Below are positions 1 through 5,066 of a stretch of 5,189 nt of DNA, in pieces. The number at the start of each line of letters is the position of its first letter. Position 1 is the first letter of the stretch. The notes below the pieces were generated by a model that was not told where the DNA came from, ran no database searches, and saw nothing but the letters and a program-made list of their open reading frames with translations. The position numbers and the translations under genes were made by a program. This stretch comes from Alphaproteobacteria bacterium UBA2966 (GTDB lineage: Bacteria; Pseudomonadota; Alphaproteobacteria; UBA2966), in assembly GCA_002348365.1 (NCBI GenBank), contig DEBC01000028.1, positions 6,187 to 11,375 on the forward strand, in the 5' to 3' direction.

Positions 1-1649
1 AGGCCGATGGTGCGGTTGAAGACTGGCCGGTCGTTCGACGTGTCGGGATCGCCACAGAAATAGCCTTGCCGTTCGAACTGGATGACAGCACCGGGTGCGG
101 TTGTCGCTGCTTCCGGTTCGAGCTGGCATTCGGTCAGGACGGTCACCGAGTCGGGGTTGAGGTCTTCGATGTAGTCGGCACTCGCATTCATGTCGGATTC
201 AGTGAACAGGCGGTCGTAGAGGCGAACTTCTGCGGACACGGCATGCGCGGCAGAGACCCAGTGCAGGGTGCCTTTCACCTTGCGGCCGTCCGGCGCGTTA
301 CCGCCGCGGGTATCCGGGTCATACGTGCAGCGCAATTCGACAACCTCTCCGGAATCGTCCTTGATCACCTCCGTACAAGTGATGAAGTAGGCGTAACGAA
401 GGCGGACCTCTTTGTCGGGCGCCAGGCGAAAGAACTTCTTCGGCGGTTCTTCCATGAAATCATCCCGTTCGATGTAGATCTCACGGGAAAAGGGTACGGC
501 TCGGGTGCCGGCGTCAGGATCCTCGGGATTGTTGATCGCTTCCAGTTCTTCGGACTGTCCCTCCGCATAGTTTTCGATGATGACCTTCAGTGGGTTGAGC
601 ACGCCCATGCGGCGTAGCGATGACTTGTTCAATTCCTCTCGGACACAGTGGTCGAGCATGACCACATCGACCAGGTTGTCAGCCTTGGCGACGCCGATGC
701 GCCCGATGAAGTCCCGAATGGCGCCGGGAGGGATGCCCCGCCGGCGCATGCCACTCAGCGTCGGCATGCGGGGGTCGTCCCAGCCGTTGACGTGACCTTC
801 CTGGACCAGCCGAATCAGTGCCCGCTTGGACATCACCGTGTACGTCAGATTCAGCCGAGCGAATTCGTACTGCTTGGGTACGGAAGGCACGGGCAGGCGC
901 TCGATCAACCAGTCATAGAGCGGTCGATGATCTTCGAACTCCAGTGTGCACAGCGAATGCGTGACGCCCTCGATGGCGTCTGACTGGCCGTGTGCGAAGT
1001 CGTAGGTCGGATAGATGCACCAGTCCGTGCCGGTTCGAGGATGTTCAGCATGCAGGATCCGGTAGATCACCGGGTCGCGCATATTGATGTTTCCCGACGC
1101 CATATCGATCTTCGCTCGAAGCACACGTGCGCCGTCCGGGAATTCTCCGGCGCGCATACGGGTGAATAGATCCAGGCTCTCGTCAACGGGTCGGTCCCGA
1201 TAGGGGCTGTTGGTGCCGGGCTCTGTCAGCGTGCCGCGATGCGCACGGATTTCGTCCGCTGACAGATCATCAACATAAGCATCTCCATTGCGGATGAGGT
1301 GCTGGGCCCACTCGTACAATCGTTCGAAGTGATCGGAGGCGAAGTAGAGATGTTCGCCCCAATCGAAACCCAGCCAGCGGACGTCCTCCTGGATGCTTTC
1401 GATGTATTCGTGCTCTTCCTTCGTCGGATTCGTATCGTCGAACCTCATGTGACAGCGGCCACCGAAGTCCTGCCCGACCCCGAAGTTGAGGCAGATCGAC
1501 TTGGCATGGCCAATATGTAGATAGCCGTTGGGTTCCGGCGGAAACCGGGTCACCACGGTCTCTACTTTTCCTGCCGCAAGGTCGGCGCGCACGATGTCGC
1601 GGATGAAGTCGCGAGGTCCCTCGTCGAGGTCCGTTTCTGCGACGCTCAT
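1..1649 (-). CDS. glnS: Glutaminyl-tRNA synthetase, C-terminus cut by window edge
   Basis: Class I aminoacyl-tRNA synthetase that charges tRNA-Gln with glutamine in the cytoplasm. I translated the minus strand directly: 549 complete codons stay open to the left edge. The N-terminal catalytic Rossmann fold carries PPEPNGYLHIGHAK, with the HIGH signature at residues 45-48, and the GlnRS form of the KMSKS loop, VMSKR, at 272-276. FDDTNP (70-75) and DWCIYPTYDFAHG (209-221) are also typical of GlnRS. The region after about residue 340, including KGTLHWVSA (459-467), is the anticodon-binding beta-barrel part. The last residues, PVFNRTIGL, match the extreme C-terminus of E. coli GlnRS (554 aa), so only about ten residues are missing. 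ATG 1649 is chosen because GGAG lies 9 bases upstream (1662-1659) and the N-terminus aligns with the family. It lies downstream of a terminator, so it is probably transcribed from its own promoter. No frameshift or missing catalytic residue is seen. The GlnRS-specific ending separates it from GluRS. Confidence 0.97.
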   Translation of the reverse strand, partial: MSVAETDLDEGPRDFIRDIVRADLAAGKVETVVTRFPPEPNGYLHIGHAKSICLNFGVGQDFGGRCHMRFDDTNPTKEEHEYIESIQEDVRWLGFDWGEHLYFASDHFERLYEWAQHLIRNGDAYVDDLSADEIRAHRGTLTEPGTNSPYRDRPVDESLDLFTRMRAGEFPDGARVLRAKIDMASGNINMRDPVIYRILHAEHPRTGTDWCIYPTYDFAHGQSDAIEGVTHSLCTLEFEDHRPLYDWLIERLPVPSVPKQYEFARLNLTYTVMSKRALIRLVQEGHVNGWDDPRMPTLSGMRRRGIPPGAIRDFIGRIGVAKADNLVDVVMLDHCVREELNKSSLRRMGVLNPLKVIIENYAEGQSEELEAINNPEDPDAGTRAVPFSREIYIERDDFMEEPPKKFFRLAPDKEVRLRYAYFITCTEVIKDDSGEVVELRCTYDPDTRGGNAPDGRKVKGTLHWVSAAHAVSAEVRLYDRLFTESDMNASADYIEDLNPDSVTVLTECQLEPEAATTAPGAVIQFERQGYFCGDPDTSNDRPVFNRTIG

Positions 1650-1838
1650 ATTGAAGTTCTCCGAGGTGAATGTCCGCGTGACGGCTCCTCCATAGAGCCA
1701 GCAAGCGACATTGTGACAGTTCGCAGGCGGTGTTTGCCAAATTTCGAGAGGAATATCCACTCGGTTTAGCATGGCAACTTACAACGTACGGTGTTTCTCG
1801 TGATTGAATTCTTGGAAGGCCGACGGGATTCCACGTGA
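1650..1838 (-). promoter_or_regulatory. Upstream region of glnS, presumed promoter and leader
   Basis: This 189-bp stretch lies between the terminator of the upstream operon and the glnS start, and is more AT-rich than the genes around 1740-1800. Because a strong terminator precedes it, a glnS promoter is expected here. The best -35-like boxes on the minus strand are TTGCCA (about 1777-1772) and TTGGCA (about 1739-1734), but neither has a good -10 at 16-18 bases, so I do not assign a promoter. The Shine-Dalgarno GGAG of glnS is at 1662-1659. I see no riboswitch, T-box or small gene. The C-terminal end of the dioxygenase open frame (down to 1779) formally overlaps this region, but that part is probably not translated. 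Confidence 0.4.
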
Positions 1839-3023
1839 AAAAGGGGTGCCCAAGGCACCCCTTTTCCCTTTGAGACTGGTGATGTTCGTCAGAACATCTG
1901 CACCAGCGGAAGTTCCGCTCGAGAACTCGGCTGCTCTCGCCCTATTTAATTTTTGGGGGCGAGTTCCGGTCGGAGTGCAGCCAAGCCTGCGGGTCCTTGT
2001 TGACTCGGGACTCGGGAGGCCGTCAGGTACACACAACCAGATCCTTAGAAGGTGTCTTTTCGCATCGCTCTTCGTACCGTCCTTGAAAGCCGTGCGTGCA
2101 TGCATCGTGGTGAAATTGTTGATCAATTGAATGTCGCCCGGCTTGAAATCCATTGCCAGGGAGATGCTGGGATTGTTCGCCGTTCTCTCCAACAATTCGA
2201 GCGCGGTTTTCTGCCGGTCGGTGAGCCTGGGAACCTCCGGAAATCGTTGCTGAGCCGATTCGATATAGATCGGTGAATAGACGACACTCAGGGTTCCGCC
2301 GAAGTAGTTGAACAACGGGATCGGGAAGTAGGGCAGCTTCCCCTCGGGAATCTCGGCGCGGCGGTCGAACCAGAATGGCTCGAACAGCACTTCGCACAAT
2401 TCTGGATCGCGCCGCCGGATTTCGTTGAAGAGAGTGGCGCCACTGACGATCGTGCTCAGGCCGCCGTGCTCAGACGTGCTGAGACAAAGCAATCCGACGA
2501 CGTCGCAGGCCATGTCCGTGTGATAGGACATCCGGATCGACGTCTGGTATGCGCGTACCTCGCAATCGGCAAGCGTTCGGCCCGAATCGTGCACATGATC
2601 GATCATGTGGCCGTTGACGTTCTGCGACAGCGGATATCCGATGTGGCAGGCGAGACCCCAGTAGACGGTTAGGACCTGCTGACGGGACCAGTGCTCGACA
2701 GGTAGGCCGCGTAGCAGGACAAAGCCGCGCCCTCGAAGGATTTCATTTCGGAGGCTGAGTAACTGGGGTGTCAGCCCGGGAAGAGAAAACTCTTCGGGCG
2801 TAATGTTGAGCGTATCCAGTCCACGTGCCGTGCACTGCCGTAAGGCGGTATCGATTTCTGCAATGTCGGATTCTGAAAACTCATGGATCCACTCGTCGGA
2901 TTGGGCCATTTCACTGCCATACCAGACGTGAGGCCCCGAGATATCACCGTCGGGCATCGCCGGCTTTGGAGAAAGAACATGTTGGTCGACGGCCATCGAA
3001 TCTTCAGCCGGCGGGGCACTCAC
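1779..3023 (-). CDS. TauD/TfdA-family Fe(II)/2-oxoglutarate dioxygenase, anomalous C-terminus
   Basis: Cytoplasmic non-haem iron dioxygenase that would couple 2-oxoglutarate decarboxylation to hydroxylation of an unknown small substrate. The TauD-like core spans residues about 45-330. GRGFVLLRGLPVE (98-110) is a family hallmark. The facial triad is visible as H168 and D170 in SYHTDMACDVVGLLCL and H308 in NNFTTMHARTAF; R323 or R327 in KRHLLRIWL should bind 2-oxoglutarate. The GTG start at 3023 overlaps the TGA of the upstream flavin monooxygenase (GTGA), so translation is probably coupled; there is no clear Shine-Dalgarno, and ATG 2996 (residue 10) is an alternative start. After about residue 341 the open frame continues for about 73 residues without family resemblance and passes through a terminator. 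The native protein probably ended near 1942 in another frame. The true substrate cannot be named; family members act on sulfonates, phenoxyacids and others. Confidence 0.88.
   Translation of the reverse strand: MSAPPAEDSMAVDQHVLSPKPAMPDGDISGPHVWYGSEMAQSDEWIHEFSESDIAEIDTALRQCTARGLDTLNITPEEFSLPGLTPQLLSLRNEILRGRGFVLLRGLPVEHWSRQQVLTVYWGLACHIGYPLSQNVNGHMIDHVHDSGRTLADCEVRAYQTSIRMSYHTDMACDVVGLLCLSTSEHGGLSTIVSGATLFNEIRRRDPELCEVLFEPFWFDRRAEIPEGKLPYFPIPLFNYFGGTLSVVYSPIYIESAQQRFPEVPRLTDRQKTALELLERTANNPSISLAMDFKPGDIQLINNFTTMHARTAFKDGTKSDAKRHLLRIWLCVPDGLPSPESTRTRRLGCTPTGTRPQKLNRARAAEFSSGTSAGADVLTNITSLKGKRGALGTPFSRGIPSAFQEFNHEKHRTL
1839..1865 (-). terminator. Intrinsic terminator of the dioxygenase operon
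   Basis: A perfect 12-bp inverted repeat with a 3-nt loop: 1839-1850 pairs with 1854-1865. On the minus strand its GC core GGGGTGCC/GGCACCCC is followed by five T residues (1842-1838), the classical Rho-independent form. The plus strand has TTTT plus a further T-rich stretch, so it could work in both directions, but both flanking genes are on the minus strand. It should end the flavin monooxygenase-dioxygenase transcript before glnS. It lies inside the open frame of the dioxygenase (1779-3023), which is evidence that the frame's last part is not the native end of that protein. Confidence 0.85.
1876..1906. repeat. Inverted repeat (12-bp stem with a 3-nt bulge)
   Basis: GATGTTC (1881-1887) pairs perfectly with GAACATC (1892-1898) around the tetraloop GTCA. 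The stem continues as CTGGT (1876-1880) with ACCAG (1902-1906) after a 3-nt bulge (1899-1901). As RNA from either strand it gives a stable hairpin. It lies just upstream of the terminator in the sense of minus-strand transcription, consistent with a structured 3' untranslated region. No T-run follows, so it is not itself a terminator. It could protect mRNA 3' ends or be a protein-binding dyad; the sequence does not decide. Confidence 0.65.
1905..1919. repeat. Short inverted repeat AGCGG-N5-CCGCT
   Basis: AGCGG (1905-1909) and CCGCT (1915-1919) are complementary around a 5-nt centre, and the complementarity continues inward almost to the middle (AGCGGAA/TTCCGCT with one central base). It overlaps the neighbouring hairpin at 1876-1906 by two bases, so in RNA the two would compete or stack. 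On its own it would be weak evidence; it is listed because four such repeats occur in a row. Confidence 0.45.
1936..1963. repeat. Inverted repeat CTCGCCC-N14-GGGCGAG around an AT-rich centre
   Basis: CTCGCCC (1936-1942) pairs perfectly with GGGCGAG (1957-1963). The 14-nt centre is almost entirely A/T, in contrast to the GC-rich surroundings. On the minus strand the alternative stop codon TAG (1944-1942) of the dioxygenase lies at the edge of this hairpin. The base composition here looks non-coding in all three minus-strand frames, supporting the view that the coding region ends about here. Confidence 0.55.
1942..2007 (-). other. Probable native C-terminal tail of the dioxygenase in a shifted frame
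   Basis: Read two bases on from the dioxygenase frame, the minus strand gives CGA GTC AAC AAG and on to TAG at 1944-1942: 21 residues beginning RVNKDPQAWLHSD. In the first 15 codons from GTC on, 14 end in G or C, as expected for a real gene here; the corresponding stretch of the open frame has about 9 of 15. Ending here gives a protein of about 360 residues and puts the stop about 77 bases before the terminator hairpin. This is inference from codon composition and layout; I could not compare with homologues. Confidence 0.45.
2003..2016. repeat. 7-bp tandem direct repeat at the suspected frameshift
   Basis: ACTCGGG occurs twice in immediate succession on the plus strand (2003-2009 and 2010-2016; CCCGAGT twice on the minus strand). 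Seven bases is not a multiple of three, so gain or loss of one copy changes the reading frame. Three copies (21 bases) would join the dioxygenase core in frame to the GC3-rich tail ending at 1942; the two copies present do not. Slippage or an assembly or sequencing error would both leave this trace. Confidence 0.7.
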
Positions 3024-4123
3024 TCGGCAGCAGCCGAATGGGCCAGGGCGTCGTTAATCCGCGGCATCACTTCCTCGGCAAAAAGTACCATGGAACGTCG
3101 GCCGAGCTCCGGGTCTTTCCAGTCATGACCGGCGTAAAGCAGGGTGCCAAAGTCCCCGACCTGTTCGCGGAACGCCAGGATCTGATCCACCACGCTGTTC
3201 ACGGTACCCGCGATGACCAGGGAATCGACGACGGGTTCCAGCGTGACTTCTTCATCCGGTTGGTCCTGGTGAGTCTTGAACAGGTTGATCCTTCCGGCCC
3301 ATTTCAGCTTGGTCAGCAGAGACCAGTAGTAGTGGGAGTAGGGGCCATCAGCACTCTTGGCATAGCGGCTGGCTGTCTGCTCGTCGTCCGCGACGAAGAT
3401 CGATCGCGCGACCCGCCAGTCTTTTGGATCGGCGACGGCACCGACGTTCTGCCGGCCTTGCTTGTAGAGTGGCCAGTGGGTGGCGACCCAGGGTGTTTGC
3501 AGGAAGTTTCCGGAGATCGGGTACCAGCCACGCTCGGCTGCGGCCACAATACCCTTGGAATAAGGTGCGACGACCGTCACCACGATCGGCGGATGGGGCT
3601 TCTGGTACGGCTTGACCATGAAACCTTGCCCTACCTCCGGCAGGAAGGCGCTTTCGGTGGACAAGTTCCAGTACTTGCCCTCGCGTTTGTACGGCCCGTC
3701 ACTGGCCCACAGTCCCAGGATGTGATCTATGGATTCGACGAACATCGCCGTTCGGTCTTTGTCCAGATTCCCGAAGATTTCGGCATCCGATTTGAGGCCC
3801 CCGGGGCTGATGCCGAACATCAACCGACCCTTCAAGAGATGGTCGAGCATGGCGATCTCGGCCGCCACCCGGGCGGGATGATGATTTGGTAGATTGACCG
3901 TTCCCGTGCCAAGCACGATGCGCTCGGTGCAATCGATGAGGCTCGCCAGAAAGACGGTGGAAGACGGGACGTTCTCCGCCAGGTCCGTGACATGCTCTCC
4001 CACGAAGGCTTCCTTGAAGCCGAGTTCGTCGGCCAGCGTAATGATCCTGCGATCTTCCTGCAGGGTTTCGGTGTAGTCCCGTGACGTCGGGTGGACCGGC
4101 ATGGTGAAGAATGAATAGTCCAT
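3020..4123 (-). CDS. LLM-class flavin-dependent oxidoreductase, limonene-monooxygenase-like
   Basis: A 367-residue TIM-barrel flavoprotein of the bacterial luciferase family, using reduced FMN and O2 to oxygenate an unidentified substrate; a separate flavin reductase is needed and none is visible here. It begins like LimB-type proteins (FFTMPVHP, 5-12), followed by EAFVGEH (38-44), VLGTGTVNLPNHHPARVAAE (70-89), GRLMFGISPGG (99-109) and VKPYQKPHPPI (170-180), in the order and spacing of that subgroup; AERGWYPIS (196-204) and AGHDW (331-335) also fit. Full length, with no signal peptide or membrane segment. ATG 4123 is supported by a purine-rich GGAAAGAG just upstream. It is the first gene of a two-gene operon, its stop overlapping the dioxygenase start. 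Limonene is only a similarity label; other members are alkanesulfonate, long-chain alkane or F420-dependent enzymes. Confidence 0.9.
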   Translation of the reverse strand: MDYSFFTMPVHPTSRDYTETLQEDRRIITLADELGFKEAFVGEHVTDLAENVPSSTVFLASLIDCTERIVLGTGTVNLPNHHPARVAAEIAMLDHLLKGRLMFGISPGGLKSDAEIFGNLDKDRTAMFVESIDHILGLWASDGPYKREGKYWNLSTESAFLPEVGQGFMVKPYQKPHPPIVVTVVAPYSKGIVAAAERGWYPISGNFLQTPWVATHWPLYKQGRQNVGAVADPKDWRVARSIFVADDEQTASRYAKSADGPYSHYYWSLLTKLKWAGRINLFKTHQDQPDEEVTLEPVVDSLVIAGTVNSVVDQILAFREQVGDFGTLLYAGHDWKDPELGRRSMVLFAEEVMPRINDALAHSAAAE

Positions 4124-4163
4124 ATTCTCTTTCCGAACCGGCGACAGGCGGTCTTTGCAGCGC

Positions 4164-4200
4164 TGGATGAAACTCTAGCGGTAATCCCTGGTTTCAGCCA
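4164..4200. promoter_or_regulatory. Dyad, candidate operator or leader hairpin
   Basis: TGGATGAAAC (4164-4173) and GTTTCAGCCA (4191-4200) are inverted repeats matching at 9 of 10 positions, with 17 bases between. They lie in the divergent intergenic region, 41-77 bases before the monooxygenase start, where an operator shared by both transcription units could sit. Alternatively it forms a hairpin in the monooxygenase 5' leader. No regulator family is assigned. Confidence 0.4.
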
Positions 4201-4232
4201 CTGCGGTCATTTACCCACACTTGATGCCAGGC

Positions 4233-4247
4233 CAAGCTCTGTGCTTG
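4233..4247. repeat. Small inverted repeat CAAGC-N5-GCTTG
   Basis: A perfect 5-bp dyad with a 5-nt centre, 29 bases before the dehydrogenase start codon. It could be an operator half-site pair or a weak leader hairpin, but a dyad this short is not rare by chance. Confidence 0.25.
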
Positions 4248-4265
4248 AAAGGTCCGAAGCAGGGT

Positions 4266-4269
4266 GAGG
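4266..4269 (+). promoter_or_regulatory. Ribosome binding site that fixes the SDR start at 4276
   Basis: GAGG, within GGGTGAGGTG, lies 6 bases before ATG 4276. It is well placed for that ATG but overlaps the in-frame GTG at 4264, which therefore cannot use it. This favours the 260-residue form over the 264-residue form. Confidence 0.7.
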
Positions 4270-4275
4270 TGTCAA

Positions 4276-5058
4276 ATGAGCGAACAAAGACTCAAGGATC
4301 GAGTGGCCATCGTGACGGGGGGCGGACGTGGACTCGGCGAGGCAACAAGTCTCCGCTATGCGAAGGAAGGCGCGATTGTTGTCGTCGCGGATCTGGACAA
4401 AGAGCCTGCCGAAAGCGTTGCCAAGGCAATCCAGGACAACGGCGGGCGGGCCTCGGCGGTGGCCCTGGACGTCACCAAGCGGGATGAAGTCGAAGAAGTC
4501 GTCACGTCAACGGTCAACGAACACGGCCGGCTCGATGTGATGGTCACCTTCGCCGGCGTCGCCTTGTTTGGACCGGCATTGGACTGCACGGACGAGGTCT
4601 GGCAACGGCAGTTCGATGTCAACGTGACCGGAACCTTCCTCTGTGCTCAGATCGCTGCACGGCAGATGGTCAAACAAAAGTCCGGCCGCATCATTACCGT
4701 CTCATCGATAATGGGCCAGCGGTCCGGCGACCGCCGCATGTCCTATGGCACGACCAAGGGAGCGGTCATCGCGCTCACGAAGCAAATGTCAGGTGAAATT
4801 GCACCGCACGGTGTGACGATCAACTCAATTGCGCCGGGGCCGGTTAAGACAAAGATGTGGCTGGAGGCCAATACGGACGTGGAAGCATCCTCGGCTGGCT
4901 ATCTCGGCCACATTCCGATGGGCCGCTTGGGGCAACCGGAAGATATCGCGAACGCCGCATTCTTCCTGGCCAGCGACGATTGTTCATGGATTACGGGGCA
5001 TGTCCTGAACGTCGACGGCGGCTTCATCGCGACCGGTGTGCGCGACGGGATCTTCTGA
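4276..5058 (+). CDS. Short-chain dehydrogenase/reductase (SDR), classical type
   Basis: A 260-residue cytoplasmic oxidoreductase, the usual length for classical SDRs, interconverting an alcohol and a ketone with NAD(P)(H); the substrate is unknown. The Rossmann glycine motif TGGGRGLG is at 14-21. D39 at the end of beta-2 (VVVADLD) suggests a preference for NAD(H). The catalytic tetrad is complete: N116 (NVTG), S144 (VSS), Y157 and K161 (YGTTK). APGPVKTKM (186-194) and ITGHVLNVDGG (239-249) are the usual C-terminal elements. Oddly, the structural NNAG motif after beta-4 reads TFAG (91-94). Similarity to FabG-like proteins is general; the divergent oxygenase operon argues for a catabolic role rather than fatty acid synthesis. 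Start chosen at ATG 4276 because of GAGG 6 bases upstream and the family-like N-terminus; GTG 4264 is rejected. Confidence 0.93.
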   Translation: MSEQRLKDRVAIVTGGGRGLGEATSLRYAKEGAIVVVADLDKEPAESVAKAIQDNGGRASAVALDVTKRDEVEEVVTSTVNEHGRLDVMVTFAGVALFGPALDCTDEVWQRQFDVNVTGTFLCAQIAARQMVKQKSGRIITVSSIMGQRSGDRRMSYGTTKGAVIALTKQMSGEIAPHGVTINSIAPGPVKTKMWLEANTDVEASSAGYLGHIPMGRLGQPEDIANAAFFLASDDCSWITGHVLNVDGGFIATGVRDGIF

Positions 5059-5066
5059 TCTTTCCG

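Larger units (their letters stand above)
4124..4275. promoter_or_regulatory. Divergent intergenic region between the monooxygenase operon and the SDR gene
   Basis: These 152 bp must hold the promoters for both the minus-strand operon and the plus-strand dehydrogenase, a layout often used for shared control. I found no convincing sigma-70 pair on either strand: TAGAGT on the minus strand (4178-4173) lacks a -35 partner, and TTGATG (4221-4226) on the plus strand lacks a -10. Two inverted repeats inside are listed separately. No regulator gene is present in the window. Confidence 0.5.

Noticed and set aside
66..617. Plus-strand open frame of 183 codons, and a similar one at 648-983
   Set aside because: Both are antisense to glnS, whose frame is continuous and motif-rich across the whole stretch.
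1270..1740. Minus-strand open frame of 156 codons
   Set aside because: It overlaps the N-terminal part of glnS in another frame on the same strand, is Arg-rich and has no recognisable motif.
1839..1963. CRISPR array or integron attC site
   Set aside because: The hairpins differ in sequence, there are no regular direct repeats with spacers, and no cas or integrase gene is nearby.
2003..2016. Programmed ribosomal frameshift in the dioxygenase
   Set aside because: There is no slippery heptamer of the X XXY YYZ type at the frame change, so a repeat-copy change or sequence error is simpler.
1804..2130. Plus-strand open frame of 108 codons across the hairpin region
   Set aside because: It reads through the terminator and inverted repeats, lacks a ribosome binding site and is antisense to the dioxygenase end.
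2825..3892. Long plus-strand open frame of 355 codons
   Set aside because: It is antisense to the dioxygenase and monooxygenase, both with clear family motifs. The translation is rich in R, G, H and P and resembles no family; it is a product of GC-rich codon use on the opposite strand.
4264..4266. GTG as the SDR start (adds MRCQ)
   Set aside because: The good Shine-Dalgarno GAGG overlaps this codon and is correctly spaced only for ATG 4276.
4270..4275. Perfect TTGACA on the minus strand as a -35 box for the monooxygenase operon
   Set aside because: No -10-like hexamer lies 16-18 bases downstream (CCTTTC is found), and it sits against the SDR start codon.
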